Origin: an uncultured SAR86 cluster bacterium
Lineage (GTDB): Bacteria > Pseudomonadota > Gammaproteobacteria > Magnimaribacterales > D2472
Direction: 5' to 3'
Assembly: GCA_902612915.1 (NCBI GenBank)
Contig: CACMFH010000009.1
Span: forward strand, 1-48,262
Length of the DNA stretch: 48,262 bases
Below the pieces are notes generated by a model. It had not been told where the DNA came from. It did no database searches and saw only the letters and a program-made list of their open reading frames with translations. Positions 38,050 to 47,321 of the stretch are shown in pieces (within the stretch, counting starts at the first letter, position 1; every line of letters starts with the position of its first letter). A program made the translations under genes and the position numbers.

Positions 38050-39255
38050 ATGAGTAAATTTTTAATTGCAGCATTAGCATTAATACTTTTAGGCTTAGCT
38101 ATATATAGCCCAAACATTGTTCGGCTCTACAAACTAGCTAATTTATATAACGAAAAATCAATAGCTAAGAATTTTATAAGTATTAATAAAATCTTTGAAA
38201 CATCTTCACCTATACCTGCATCAGAACAACCATATATTTTTGAAAAAAAGGATTATGATTTACCAGAATCTTATTTCTTTGAAGGAGAGGAACTAAAATT
38301 AGTTGATGGATTAGACCATTTCCATACGGATGGACTCATAATCCTTCATAACGGGAAAATGCTATTTGAACAATATTGGCACGGCAATACCAAAGATAGC
38401 AAACACATAGCCTTTTCAGTATCTAAATCTTACTTATCAGCCTTATTTGGCATAGCTGTTGATGAAGGCCTAATTGATAGTATTGATGATAAAGTTTCTA
38501 AATATCTTAATGATTTTGATGGAACTGGTTACGAAAACGTAAAAATTAAAAATCTTCTTCAAATGTCTTCAGGCATTGAATTCAATGAAGACTATGCCGA
38601 TCCAGGCTCAGACATAAATAGGTTTGCAAGAGCAACTGCGAGAGGATCGTCATTCAGGGATTTTGCTAAGACACTAAAAAATGGAAGAGAACAAGGAACA
38701 TATAATCATTATGTGAGCCTTGATACTCAAGTATTAGGCATGATTCTTGAATCAGTAACCGATATGCCAATAAGAGAGTATTTATATAAAAGAATATGGA
38801 GCAAAATAGGTACAGAAAGTGAAGCATATTACATTGCTGATAATACTGGAACAGATATGGCACTTGGTGGCCTAAATGCTTCTTTGCGAGACTTTGCCAA
38901 GTTTGGACAGCTTTACTTAAATGAAGGAAGTTGGGAAGGTGAGCAAATTGTTCCTAAGGAGTGGGTTGCTCAATCTCATACACCAGATGCTCCTCATCTA
39001 ATGCCAAATTCAGGAGAACTTTCTTCAAATGAATGGGGTTACGGTTATCAATGGTGGGTTCCTGGGGATCCCATAACTGATTTCACTGCTCATGGCATAT
39101 TTAATCAATTCATATATGTTGATCCAGAATCAAATGTTGTTATAGCCAAAACATCTTCAAATCATAGGTTTAGGTCAGAAAGAGAGTACTCAAAAGCAGC
39201 TCATATAGCTATGTTTCGCTCTATAACAAAACATATTGAAAATACATTTAATTAA
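38050..39255 (+). CDS. Membrane-anchored serine hydrolase (beta-lactamase/class C-like)
   Basis: A 401-residue protein with an N-terminal membrane anchor (FLIAALALILLGLAIYSP). The beta-lactamase (PF00144) fold follows: SxxK at Ser123-Lys126 (AFSVSKSYLS), YNHYVSLDTQVLG providing the second-motif tyrosine, and LGGLNASLRDFAKFGQLYLN. A late WGYGYQWWV and AHGIFNQFIYVDP correspond to the third motif. Members are esterases, peptidases or amide hydrolases; resistance is not implied. Confidence 0.87.
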   Translation: MSKFLIAALALILLGLAIYSPNIVRLYKLANLYNEKSIAKNFISINKIFETSSPIPASEQPYIFEKKDYDLPESYFFEGEELKLVDGLDHFHTDGLIILHNGKMLFEQYWHGNTKDSKHIAFSVSKSYLSALFGIAVDEGLIDSIDDKVSKYLNDFDGTGYENVKIKNLLQMSSGIEFNEDYADPGSDINRFARATARGSSFRDFAKTLKNGREQGTYNHYVSLDTQVLGMILESVTDMPIREYLYKRIWSKIGTESEAYYIADNTGTDMALGGLNASLRDFAKFGQLYLNEGSWEGEQIVPKEWVAQSHTPDAPHLMPNSGELSSNEWGYGYQWWVPGDPITDFTAHGIFNQFIYVDPESNVVIAKTSSNHRFRSEREYSKAAHIAMFRSITKHIENTFN

Positions 39256-39305
39256 TATATTTGTATTAAATAAGATTCTTTCTTAGAATTAAAGAAAGGT
39301 TATAT

Positions 39306-39311
39306 GAGGAG
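39306..39311 (+). promoter_or_regulatory. Strong Shine-Dalgarno of the exported orphan gene
   Basis: GAGGAG lies 5 bases before ATG 39317. Few genes in the window have such a strong match, suggesting high translation of the following gene. Confidence 0.6.
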
Positions 39312-39316
39312 ACAAA

Positions 39317-39925
39317 ATGCATTCAAAAAAAATTATTTCATTTTTAATATTTTTCACTGTTAGTGCAGTGGCTCATGTAGGTGAGAATCATATGAAAACT
39401 AGCTCACCTGAATGGCAGATAAAAGCTTATACAGGAGCAGCTCCAGATTTTATTGGAGATTTTGCAACTGTTATGGGGTCTGACGGAACCATTATTCGTG
39501 AGGGAACTAACGGTTGGACATGTTTAGCTTTTACTGCAAACATGATGGGAGACTCAATGGATCCAAGAATGGCAACACCGGCTTGTATGGATTCAAATGC
39601 TATCGCTTGGGCTGATGCCTATATGACACAATCAGTTCCAAAACTATCTAATGATGGATGGGCATGGATGATTCATGGAGATACCGGTGCAGATAATTTT
39701 AGAGCTTACTCTGAAGGAGATAAAGCTGGAACAAATCCTGAGGATTGGATCGAGTCAGGTGCACATATGATGTTGATGCCTAAGGATCCCAAATCTTTAG
39801 AAAATATGACTACAGATTTTACTACCGGCTCACCTTACGTAATGTTCAAAGGTACGCCTTATGTTCATCTAATGATACCTATATCTGGTTATTATGATAT
39901 CCAACCAGAAGCGGCTCCTAAGTAG
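39317..39925 (+). CDS. Exported methionine-rich protein, unknown function
   Basis: A 202-residue protein with signal MHSKKIISFLIFFTVSAVAH. The mature sequence has no recognised domain but shows conserved-looking blocks: GTNGWTCLAFTAN, MATPACMDSNAIAWADAYM, SGAHMMLMPKDPKSLE and SPYVMFKGTPYVHLMIPI. It holds 16 Met and two mature Cys, which could form a disulfide. I recall similar uncharacterised proteins in other proteobacteria but cannot name a family. A strong ribosome binding site suggests abundance. Confidence 0.75.
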   Translation: MHSKKIISFLIFFTVSAVAHVGENHMKTSSPEWQIKAYTGAAPDFIGDFATVMGSDGTIIREGTNGWTCLAFTANMMGDSMDPRMATPACMDSNAIAWADAYMTQSVPKLSNDGWAWMIHGDTGADNFRAYSEGDKAGTNPEDWIESGAHMMLMPKDPKSLENMTTDFTTGSPYVMFKGTPYVHLMIPISGYYDIQPEAAPK

Positions 39926-39933
39926 TAATTAAA

Positions 39934-40239
39934 ATGGAAAGATATAAAAGTTTTGAGGATTTCTATCCCTACTATATTGCTGAGCATGATCATAAATACA
40001 CAAAATTGATGCATTTTATTGGAACTAGCATAAGTATCTATTTTTTAATTAAATTTATACTGTCATTCAATTTTTTATTCATTTTATATGCGCTTTTAGC
40101 GGGCTATGGGTTTGCATGGATAGGACATTTCTTTATTGAAAAAAATAAACCTGCTACCTTTAAATATCCTTTTTACAGCTTAATAGGTGATTACAAGATG
40201 TATTTAGAGATACTTCAAGGAAAACATAAAATTTTTTAA
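39934..40239 (+). CDS. Mpo1-like (DUF962) membrane protein
   Basis: A 101-residue protein beginning YKSFEDFYPYYIAEHDHKYTKLMHFIGT, with two to three helices, then GFAWIGHFFIEKNKPATFKYPFYSLIGDYKMY. These are the conserved blocks of the DUF962/Mpo1 family, whose yeast member is an iron-dependent 2-hydroxy fatty acid dioxygenase; the conserved His residues (EHDH, MHF, GHFF) are retained. Bacterial role unknown. It follows the orphan gene by 8 bases. Confidence 0.87.
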   Translation: MERYKSFEDFYPYYIAEHDHKYTKLMHFIGTSISIYFLIKFILSFNFLFILYALLAGYGFAWIGHFFIEKNKPATFKYPFYSLIGDYKMYLEILQGKHKIF

Positions 40240-40265
40240 TTTGTAATCCCGTATTTCATATTTGT

Positions 40266-41054
40266 ATGGAGGCTTCTGAGAATAATTTTTGGACTGAGCC
40301 TCCTTGGGGTGCTGGCGAAAAAAAATATCGACTAGGATTAAGGCCAATAGAGTTAGGTGAATGGCTAAATAGAAAGATTGGTGAAAATCTTTTAAAACAT
40401 AAAAAAAATTTACTCGATTTTGATTACAACAAGGTTATTGCAGTAACTGAAGATTCTATTGATGCACAAATTTGCTTAGGAGAGATATTTGGAATAAAGC
40501 ATACTAAATATCCAGACCTTATTGCTGAATTAAGCCTTAATATTCAAGATGATTTATGTTTAATGGAGTCACAAGGTGAACAAAAACTTATTGCGGCAAG
40601 TATTTGTTCCCCAAGTTATTGGGATGTAAGAACAAAAATTGGCAAGCCACTTAAAACAATTCATGATCCTGTTACATCTCTTGACGAGAAGATAGGCGAG
40701 AGAATTTCAACTTTTATTAGACAGGCACCTATTAAAAAACCCTTTGCAAGACAAAATTGGCTTATTCATGGTGATACAAAAAGATTTCATTTAATAGAAG
40801 AAGGTTCTTTACTCACAGATCCTTCGTCTTGGTATATCAGATCAGAAAAAGAAACTTTATGCAGATTTCATGAGGATTATTCTTTATTCACAATAAATGT
40901 TCTATTTGAACCATTAAACAAAATTGTTGATTATCCTGATGCGCTAAAAGGCCTTATTAAAAGCTTAGAGACATTTGATGGAGATGAATCAGTATATTTT
41001 GGTGGATCCGACAAAATAAACATTTTATTGGAATACCTTAAAGCACAACTATAG
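40266..41054 (+). CDS. DUF3445 / haem-dependent oxidative N-demethylase-like protein
   Basis: A 262-residue cytosolic protein with the family blocks YRLGLRPIELGEWL, AASICSPSYWDVRTKIGKPL, IHDPVTSLDEKIGERI and FARQNWLIHGD. These mark the DUF3445 family, some members of which are annotated as haem-dependent oxidative N-demethylases acting on N-methyl compounds such as dimethylamine. The late RSEKETLCRFHEDYSLFTIN is also typical. Whether haem is bound here is not proven. It is not obviously in an operon with the amino acid genes that follow. Confidence 0.8.
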   Translation: MEASENNFWTEPPWGAGEKKYRLGLRPIELGEWLNRKIGENLLKHKKNLLDFDYNKVIAVTEDSIDAQICLGEIFGIKHTKYPDLIAELSLNIQDDLCLMESQGEQKLIAASICSPSYWDVRTKIGKPLKTIHDPVTSLDEKIGERISTFIRQAPIKKPFARQNWLIHGDTKRFHLIEEGSLLTDPSSWYIRSEKETLCRFHEDYSLFTINVLFEPLNKIVDYPDALKGLIKSLETFDGDESVYFGGSDKINILLEYLKAQL

Positions 41055-41098
41055 TAAAATAGCACTTATCGGGAGAGCATAATTTGCTGTAAATCTTT

Positions 41099-42472
41099 AT
41101 GGATAAAAAACAGTACAACAAGATCATTATTAGATCGCAAGGTATTGCTGAAAAATGGAAAAAAATTCCAGCTCCTCAAAGAGGAGAGTTTATAAGGCAA
41201 TTTGGTGAGCAGTTAAGACTTCAGAAAGAACTTCTTGCTGAAACCATTACCAAAGAAGCTAGAAAGATAAAGACAGAGTCGCTTGGAGAAGTACAAGAAG
41301 CAATAGACATGTGTGATTTTGCTGTTGGGTTAAGCAGGCAACTATATGGCTTGACTATGCCTAGTGAGCGTCCAAATCATAGACTTCAAGAGTTATGGCA
41401 TCCTTTGGGAGTTGTTGGCTGTATAACAGCTTTTAATTTTCCGATGGCTGTATTTGCATGGAATTTCTGTCTTTCCGCTGTCTGTGGAAACAGCATAATA
41501 TGGAAACCTAGCCCACATTCAAATGAGTGTGCAAAAGGAATAAAAAAAGCATGGGATGAGGTAAGCGGTGAGTTTTCTGATTTAATTCAAATTATAGAAG
41601 GTGGTAATGAAGAAGCAGTTCTAATTTGTGAGGATAAGAGAATATCTTTGGTATCTGCAACCGGAAGCACACAAATGGGTAAGGAGTTGGCGCCAATTGT
41701 TTCAGCCAGGCTTGGTAAGCTTTTGCTTGAACTTGGAGGTAATAACGCTGCAATCGTGTGTCCCTCAGCAGATTTAGATCTAACAATAAAAGGTATCGCC
41801 TTTTCCGCTTGCGGAACAACTGGTCAAAGATGCACCTCGCTAAGAAGACTATTTGTTCATAAAGACATATATGACGACTGTGTTGAGCGTTTGGAAAAAT
41901 GCTTTGAAGAATTAGTAATAGGTTGTCCCTCAAAGGATTCCTCTCAAATAGGTCCTCTAATTTCTGAAGATAGCTTTAATTCTATGCAAAAAATACTTGA
42001 GTCCTTAAAAGCTAAGAATGTATCTGTAATTGGTGGCGAAAGATTAGATATTGAAGATTCTAATGAATATTATGTAAAACCAGCACTAGTCCTTGTAAAG
42101 GAAATAGAAGATGAGATGCTCTCTGAAACATTTGCACCTATTTTATATGTTAAGAGTTATGAAAAAATTGAAGATGCTATTCATATGCAAAACGATGTTA
42201 GTCAAGGTCTGAGCAGTTCAATTTTTACAAATGACATGAGGGAATCTGAATTATTTTTAAGTGAATCTGGAAGTGATTGTGGGATTGCTAACGTAAATAT
42301 TGGTACAAGTGGAGCTGAAATTGGTGGTGCTTTTGGTGGTGAAAAAGATACGGGAGGCGGACGTGAGTCAGGTTCGGATGCTTGGAAAAATTATATGAGA
42401 AGAGTAACCGCAACTGTAAATTATGGTGAAGATTTACCACTTGCTCAGGGGGTAGAATTTGATGAAAGCTAA
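41099..42472 (+). CDS. ALDH7-type aldehyde dehydrogenase (alpha-aminoadipate semialdehyde dehydrogenase)
   Basis: A 457-residue NAD-dependent aldehyde dehydrogenase. It has the fold-defining TAFNFPMAVFAWN, ATGSTQMGKE, LLELGGNNAAIV (general-base Glu) and the catalytic Cys in TTGQRCTSLRR. The C-terminal SGSDCGIANVNIGTSGAEIG and GGRESGSDAWKNYMRR are diagnostic of the ALDH7A1/antiquitin branch, which oxidises the semialdehyde (or piperideine-6-carboxylate) from lysine. The protein is shorter than typical ALDH7 (about 500), mainly at the N-terminus. It overlaps the downstream saccharopine-dehydrogenase-like gene by 11 bases. Confidence 0.88.
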   Translation: MDKKQYNKIIIRSQGIAEKWKKIPAPQRGEFIRQFGEQLRLQKELLAETITKEARKIKTESLGEVQEAIDMCDFAVGLSRQLYGLTMPSERPNHRLQELWHPLGVVGCITAFNFPMAVFAWNFCLSAVCGNSIIWKPSPHSNECAKGIKKAWDEVSGEFSDLIQIIEGGNEEAVLICEDKRISLVSATGSTQMGKELAPIVSARLGKLLLELGGNNAAIVCPSADLDLTIKGIAFSACGTTGQRCTSLRRLFVHKDIYDDCVERLEKCFEELVIGCPSKDSSQIGPLISEDSFNSMQKILESLKAKNVSVIGGERLDIEDSNEYYVKPALVLVKEIEDEMLSETFAPILYVKSYEKIEDAIHMQNDVSQGLSSSIFTNDMRESELFLSESGSDCGIANVNIGTSGAEIGGAFGGEKDTGGGRESGSDAWKNYMRRVTATVNYGEDLPLAQGVEFDES

Positions 42473-43469
42473 AATTGCAATTGTTGGGAGTGGAAATATA
42501 GGTTGGGCATTAAAGCAACTACTTAAAAAGGACTATGACTTTAAGCAGGGCGATATAGAAGATGGTTTCGATGCAAACGATATTTCACAGGTAAAAGATT
42601 TTTTAAAAGGAGTTGATGCAGTAATTTCAGCAGGACCATTTGCAGTAAACAAAAACATTGCAAGCGTAGCAGCAGAAAATGGTATTGCTTACTTTGATCT
42701 CACTGAAGATGTTGAAACGACAGAATTCATTAGATCACTAAAATCAGAAAATATTTTAATGCCACAGTGCGGCCTTGCTCCAGGAGCCATTAATATTTGT
42801 GCAGCTGGTATGATGAATCAATTCGATTCTGTTAATGAAGTTCTTATGAGAGTTGGAGCTTTACCAAGATTTACGACTAATGAAATGAGCTATTACTTAA
42901 GTTGGTCAACAAACGGATTAATTAATGAATATTGCAATGAAGCTGATGCAATTTATGAAGGAAAATCAGTAAAGGTTATGCCATTAGAGGGAGCTGAAAA
43001 AATTGTTATTGAGGGCGAAAGCTTTGAAGCCTTTAATACAAGCGGAGGATGTGCCACCATGTGTGAGACTTTTGAAGGAGAAGTTCAAAATCTTTCATAT
43101 AAGACAATTAGATATCCAGGCCATTTAAATCACATGAAATTTTTGTTTAACGATCTTCATCTGAAGAAGAATAAAGATGTCTTAGAGAAGCTTTTCGACA
43201 AAGAAGTTCCAAGGACAAAAAATGACGTAATAATATTTTTTGTAAAAGTTATAGGACTTATCGACGGAGTTTTACAAGAGAAAACCTATTTAAGAAAAAT
43301 ATACGGAGATGAAAAATTCAGCGCCATTCAATTAACTACTGCCTCTGGCGTATGTAGCGCTCTTAAAATGTTTCTTGATGGCAAGATTGCAAATAAAGGT
43401 TTTACAAAACAAGAATCTTTATCTTGGGATGATTTTCTAAATAATGATTTCGGTAAGGTTTACGCCTAA
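42462..43469 (+). CDS. Saccharopine dehydrogenase-like / lysine 6-dehydrogenase-like protein
   Basis: A 335-residue oxidoreductase. The Rossmann motif IAIVGSGNIGWAL leads, followed by GVDAVISAGPFAVNKNIA and AYFDLTEDVE, then MPQCGLAPGAINICAAG and YKTIRYPGHLNHMKFLF, a pattern shared by saccharopine reductases and bacterial lysine dehydrogenases. A TTG lies one codon earlier; ATG 42462 with GGGGG upstream is preferred. Overlap with the ALDH7 gene indicates a two-step lysine-to-aminoadipate route, by direct dehydrogenation or via saccharopine. The reaction cannot be settled from sequence alone. Confidence 0.8.
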   Translation: MKAKIAIVGSGNIGWALKQLLKKDYDFKQGDIEDGFDANDISQVKDFLKGVDAVISAGPFAVNKNIASVAAENGIAYFDLTEDVETTEFIRSLKSENILMPQCGLAPGAINICAAGMMNQFDSVNEVLMRVGALPRFTTNEMSYYLSWSTNGLINEYCNEADAIYEGKSVKVMPLEGAEKIVIEGESFEAFNTSGGCATMCETFEGEVQNLSYKTIRYPGHLNHMKFLFNDLHLKKNKDVLEKLFDKEVPRTKNDVIIFFVKVIGLIDGVLQEKTYLRKIYGDEKFSAIQLTTASGVCSALKMFLDGKIANKGFTKQESLSWDDFLNNDFGKVYA

Positions 43470-43477
43470 TACTTATA

Positions 43478-44173
43478 ATGACAGAATTTAGCTTATCAGA
43501 CACTTCTCATATCATTTTTGCCATAGCTTGCATTGTCACGATTATTTATTTACCAAAATTTGTTTTGAATAAGAGTGATATATGGAAAAAGCTTGTAATA
43601 GCTGCAATTTTCATTTTTATCCTAATAAATCAAGGCTTGGATTTTTATAGGGAGGGATATACTCAACAAATAAAGCTAGGATTACCTCTTCACCTTTGTG
43701 ATTTTTCTTGCGCAGCTATCATGCTATATTTTATAACTCAGAGAAGAGAGTTCTTTATCTTTGCTTTTTTTGCTGGGATTTCTGGAGCAGGGATGGCTAT
43801 ATTAACTCCTGATGTTTTATATTCATTCCCACATATTGATTATGTTCGTCATATGATTGGTCACTCAATGATTTTACTAGGCGTAAGCTATGCAATGATA
43901 ATTGATAATCAAAGACCTTATTTTAAAGACGTACATAGAGTTCTATTAGTTTTAACTTTTTTCTTAATTTTGATGTATCCAATTAATTATTTACTTGGAC
44001 CACCAGCGAATTATTGGTATGTTATGGAAAAACCACCCGGCTTAAATGTAACAGGTTTTATGAGAGATGAGCCATACCATATGATTGATATATATATTCT
44101 TGCCATAATTGTTTGCTATTCAATATACTTGCCATATCTCTTTAAAGATAAATTTAATAAAACTACTATATAA
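43478..44173 (+). CDS. YwaF/TIGR02206-like membrane protein
   Basis: A 231-residue polytopic protein with six to seven helices. It has LGLPLHLCDFSCAAIMLYF, GAGMAILTPDVLYSFPHIDYVRH and MYPINYLLGPPANYWYVMEKPPG, matching the TIGR02206/YwaF family (TMEM164-like). Vertebrate TMEM164 is linked to lipid acyl transfer; the bacterial role is unknown. It follows the dehydrogenase by 8 bases and precedes the acyltransferase by 2. Confidence 0.82.
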   Translation: MTEFSLSDTSHIIFAIACIVTIIYLPKFVLNKSDIWKKLVIAAIFIFILINQGLDFYREGYTQQIKLGLPLHLCDFSCAAIMLYFITQRREFFIFAFFAGISGAGMAILTPDVLYSFPHIDYVRHMIGHSMILLGVSYAMIIDNQRPYFKDVHRVLLVLTFFLILMYPINYLLGPPANYWYVMEKPPGLNVTGFMRDEPYHMIDIYILAIIVCYSIYLPYLFKDKFNKTTI

Positions 44174-44175
44174 AA

Positions 44176-44778
44176 ATGAAAAGTGTTTCAAGTTCACAAA
44201 TTCCTAAAAGTTTTAGGGCATATCGACCAAAAGCGCTTCAATGGCTAGGTAGATCTGTTTTATCAGTTCTTGGATGGAAAGTTCATGGAAAAATATCAGA
44301 TGAATTTAATGAGAAGAAACTTGTTGTAATTGTTGCTCCACATACTTCTAACTGGGATGGAATTTTAGGGGTTGCAGCAATTGCTGGCCTAGATGCAAGA
44401 ATTACATTTATTGGTAAACACACTGCATTTAGGTATGGACTAGGAGCTTTTTTAAGATATATGGGTGGAATTCCAGTAGATAGAAATAAACCTGGAGGGA
44501 TAATTCAAGACGCAATAAATCAGATTAAGGGCATCAATAGTTCCTTAATAGGAATGTCTCCTGAAGGAACACGTTCCAAAGTAAAAGAATGGAAAACAGG
44601 ATTTTTAAGAATAGCAAAAGAATTAAATACTAAAATAATTCCAGCATCTCTAGATTTTGCAAAAAAAGAAATACTTCTTGGTAAGGCTTTTACACCCTCA
44701 GGTGATAATATGAAAGATATTAGAGATCTTAAGGACTATTACAGCGTTTTTACTGCTAGACACCCTGACAAATACTAG
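44176..44778 (+). CDS. PlsC-like lysophospholipid acyltransferase
   Basis: A 200-residue glycerolipid acyltransferase. Motif I is APHTSNWDGIL (His-x4-Asp catalytic pair), motif II near RYMGGIPVDRNKPGG, motif III SPEGTRSKVKEWKTGF and motif IV IIPASLDF. Lack of strong membrane helices suggests peripheral membrane attachment. Placed directly after a YwaF-like protein, so a joint lipid role is possible. The last 4 bases overlap the convergent DUF885 gene. Confidence 0.87.
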   Translation: MKSVSSSQIPKSFRAYRPKALQWLGRSVLSVLGWKVHGKISDEFNEKKLVVIVAPHTSNWDGILGVAAIAGLDARITFIGKHTAFRYGLGAFLRYMGGIPVDRNKPGGIIQDAINQIKGINSSLIGMSPEGTRSKVKEWKTGFLRIAKELNTKIIPASLDFAKKEILLGKAFTPSGDNMKDIRDLKDYYSVFTARHPDKY

Positions 44779-46601
44779 TTCAAATTTTCACTAATCATAT
44801 TATTAACCATCTCCTCAACAATAAAGAGAGGAGGATTTCCGTGATCTAAAACAGCTGAGTGGAAGTCCTTAATATTAAATTTATCACCAAGCTCGCTCAT
44901 AGCTTTTTCTCTTAGTTCGAGTATTTTGATCATACCAACTTTATAGCTTAGCGCTTGTCCTGGCCAAACAATATATCTTTCAATTTCGACTCTAACTTCT
45001 GTATCTGACATTCCAGTTTTTGTTTTCATGTATTTCATTGCTTCTTCGCGAGTCCATCTTTTATAGTGCATTCCGGTATCAACTACCAACCTTACTGCTC
45101 TAAAAAGTTCGCTTTGGAGAATTCCTAGTTCGTCATATGGATCTTCAGCCAAACCTGCTTCAAGAGCTAAAATTTCTGAATAAAGAGCCCATCCCTCTGC
45201 GAAAGCAGAAGTGAAGTATCCAAACCGTCTATAGAGAGTTAAATCCTCATTTTCAAGAGAATGTGCTATTTGGTGATGGTGTCCAGGCGTTGCTTCATGA
45301 TAAGCCAAAGTTCTCATGCTATAGGTAGGTGTTTGCTTTATATCGTATAGATTTGCATAAAATACACCAGGCCTGCTTCCATCAAGCGCTGGCGACTGAT
45401 AATATCCTCCAGCTGCAGTTTTTTCAGAGTATTCAGGAACAGCTTTCACTATGACCTTTGACTTTGGCATAGTATGGAAATAATCTTTCATTACTTCATA
45501 AGCTTCTTCAACCATTTCTGTATAGTCTTTAACAACTATTTCTTTTCTATCTGGAGTGTCTGCATATAGAAAATCTGGATCTTCATTTAATTCATTCATT
45601 ATTTCTCCAACAGACTTGCTCTCGTCATATCCAAGAGATGAAAGAATGTATCTCATTCTTTCAGAAATCCGTTTTACTTCACTAAGCCCCATTTGATGAA
45701 TTTTTTCTGGTGAATAATCTGTCGTGGTGAAAGTCCTTATTTTCAATTTATAGTATTCGTCTCCTCCTGGTTGAGACCATATGCCATGATTTTTATTAGC
45801 ATATTTTTGAGTTCTTATCATAAAATCTCTTAAAACTTCAAAACCCGGCGTAACACTTTCGCTAATGGACCTTTTTATTTCATTTTCAAAATAATTTACA
45901 TCTTCTTGATTTAAATCTAGTTGATTTATCTTTGACATGAATTGGGTATAAAGAGGATGTTGTTCATTTGAATACTCTATAAATTCACTTAGTTGTTTAA
46001 TTACATGACCATATACAAATTCAGGCGGATAAATACCACTCATAGCTTGTTTTTCAAGGTCAGCAAGAACTCCCTCATATACTTCCTTAATTAAATCTGT
46101 CCTTTTTATAAAATCGTTTGCTTCAGACTTCTTCCTAATAGGATGCATATCATTCATAAACTCAATTGTATTTAGATGAATTCCTCCAATTTGATTTAGT
46201 GGATAGTCTAAATAAGGAAAATCTTTTAGTTCCCTTAAATGATTTTCATAATCAAAAATTGCAATTTTCTTTGTACTTTTTTGAGCGTCGGATAGTCTCG
46301 AGTCGTCATACTTATATAAGGTTTTAATAGTTTTTTCTGCATGCTTAATTCCATCTTCGATATCAGTTTCTTTTGGAATGGACAACTTGGAGTTATGATT
46401 CGTCAGCCAATTATAGTCATCTAATACTCCAACATAAGTTAACTCTTCAGGTGAACTTGCAAGATCAAGAATTAGCTCTTTTGCTAAAAAATGATCAATT
46501 GAGAAGGGCTTCGTAGAAAAAAGATTTATTAAATATAGAGACCCAACTCCCAAAATAACTAATAAAAGATTTCTCGCATACTTAAGAATTTTTTTAATCA
46601 T
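44775..46601 (-). CDS. DUF885 protein, membrane-anchored putative metallopeptidase
   Basis: A 608-residue protein with an N-terminal membrane anchor (NLLLVILGVGSLYLINLF). The DUF885 catalytic-like motif YHEATPGHHHQIA occurs near residue 450, giving a zinc HExxxxH-type site, and the C-terminus has YIVWPGQALSYKVGMIKI, another family landmark. A second ATG at the complement of 46614-46616 would add five residues; neither has a strong ribosome binding site. Family members are presumed carboxypeptidase-like. Divergent from the crotonase, with only 30 bases between starts. Confidence 0.87.
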   Translation of the reverse strand: MIKKILKYARNLLLVILGVGSLYLINLFSTKPFSIDHFLAKELILDLASSPEELTYVGVLDDYNWLTNHNSKLSIPKETDIEDGIKHAEKTIKTLYKYDDSRLSDAQKSTKKIAIFDYENHLRELKDFPYLDYPLNQIGGIHLNTIEFMNDMHPIRKKSEANDFIKRTDLIKEVYEGVLADLEKQAMSGIYPPEFVYGHVIKQLSEFIEYSNEQHPLYTQFMSKINQLDLNQEDVNYFENEIKRSISESVTPGFEVLRDFMIRTQKYANKNHGIWSQPGGDEYYKLKIRTFTTTDYSPEKIHQMGLSEVKRISERMRYILSSLGYDESKSVGEIMNELNEDPDFLYADTPDRKEIVVKDYTEMVEEAYEVMKDYFHTMPKSKVIVKAVPEYSEKTAAGGYYQSPALDGSRPGVFYANLYDIKQTPTYSMRTLAYHEATPGHHHQIAHSLENEDLTLYRRFGYFTSAFAEGWALYSEILALEAGLAEDPYDELGILQSELFRAVRLVVDTGMHYKRWTREEAMKYMKTKTGMSDTEVRVEIERYIVWPGQALSYKVGMIKILELREKAMSELGDKFNIKDFHSAVLDHGNPPLFIVEEMVNNMISENLN

Positions 46602-46631
46602 GATAAAATTTCCCATAAAGAAAATTATATT

Positions 46632-47318
46632 ATGTCAGAAAAACTAGCTACGCTTAAGAAAGAAGAGAATTTATCAATACTAACTTTAGATGATGGTAAG
46701 GCAAACGTTTTCTCTCCAGAAATGTCACAGCAAATAAATGAATGTCTTGATGATGTTCCTACTGAAGAGGGATGCCTCATAATTACAGGCAGAGAGGGAA
46801 TGTTTTCTGCTGGATTTGATCTCAAAACTATTCAAGGCGGAGATATGAAACTTATTCAAAATATGACAATAAATGGCTTTAAGCTCTTATCAAGAATATT
46901 TGCATTTCCAAGACCCGTTATTGCAGCATGTTCAGGCCATGGCATTGCCCTAGGAACTTTTTTATTATGCTGTTGTGATTATAGAATAGGCGTAAAAGGC
47001 GACTTCATGCTTGGAGCCAATGAAATGAGAACAAACATGGTTATACCTTTACCTATATTAGAACTCATTAAATTTAGAGTTGCTCAATCTCATAAATATA
47101 GAGCGGTTCTGGGCGCTGAAATGTATACACTAGAGAACGCAATAGATGCAGGTCTTATGGATGAAGTTGTTGAATCAGATAACTTGATGAAAGTCGCCCT
47201 TGAAAAAGCAAAAGATCTATCGACGATGGGGCATCCAGCTTATTCGATGACAAAACAGCTTTACATAGCTGAAACACATAAAAAGATTGATGACGCAATA
47301 AATGAACTTGATTCTTGA
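46632..47318 (+). CDS. Enoyl-CoA hydratase/isomerase (crotonase) family protein
   Basis: A 228-residue crotonase. Oxyanion-hole segments are FSAGFDLKTIQGG and PVIAACSGHGIALGTFLLCC, followed by GANEMRTNM, where the second catalytic region would lie. The protein is shorter than typical hydratases (about 255) and the usual catalytic Glu pair is not both evident, so isomerase, hydrolase or another CoA chemistry is possible. No ribosome binding site is apparent before ATG 46632. Confidence 0.85.
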   Translation: MSEKLATLKKEENLSILTLDDGKANVFSPEMSQQINECLDDVPTEEGCLIITGREGMFSAGFDLKTIQGGDMKLIQNMTINGFKLLSRIFAFPRPVIAACSGHGIALGTFLLCCCDYRIGVKGDFMLGANEMRTNMVIPLPILELIKFRVAQSHKYRAVLGAEMYTLENAIDAGLMDEVVESDNLMKVALEKAKDLSTMGHPAYSMTKQLYIAETHKKIDDAINELDS

Positions 47319-47321
47319 TGA

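Noticed and set aside
38050-39255. An antibiotic-resistance beta-lactamase.
   Set aside because: The SxxK fold is shared by many esterases and peptidases, and the gene lacks any resistance context.
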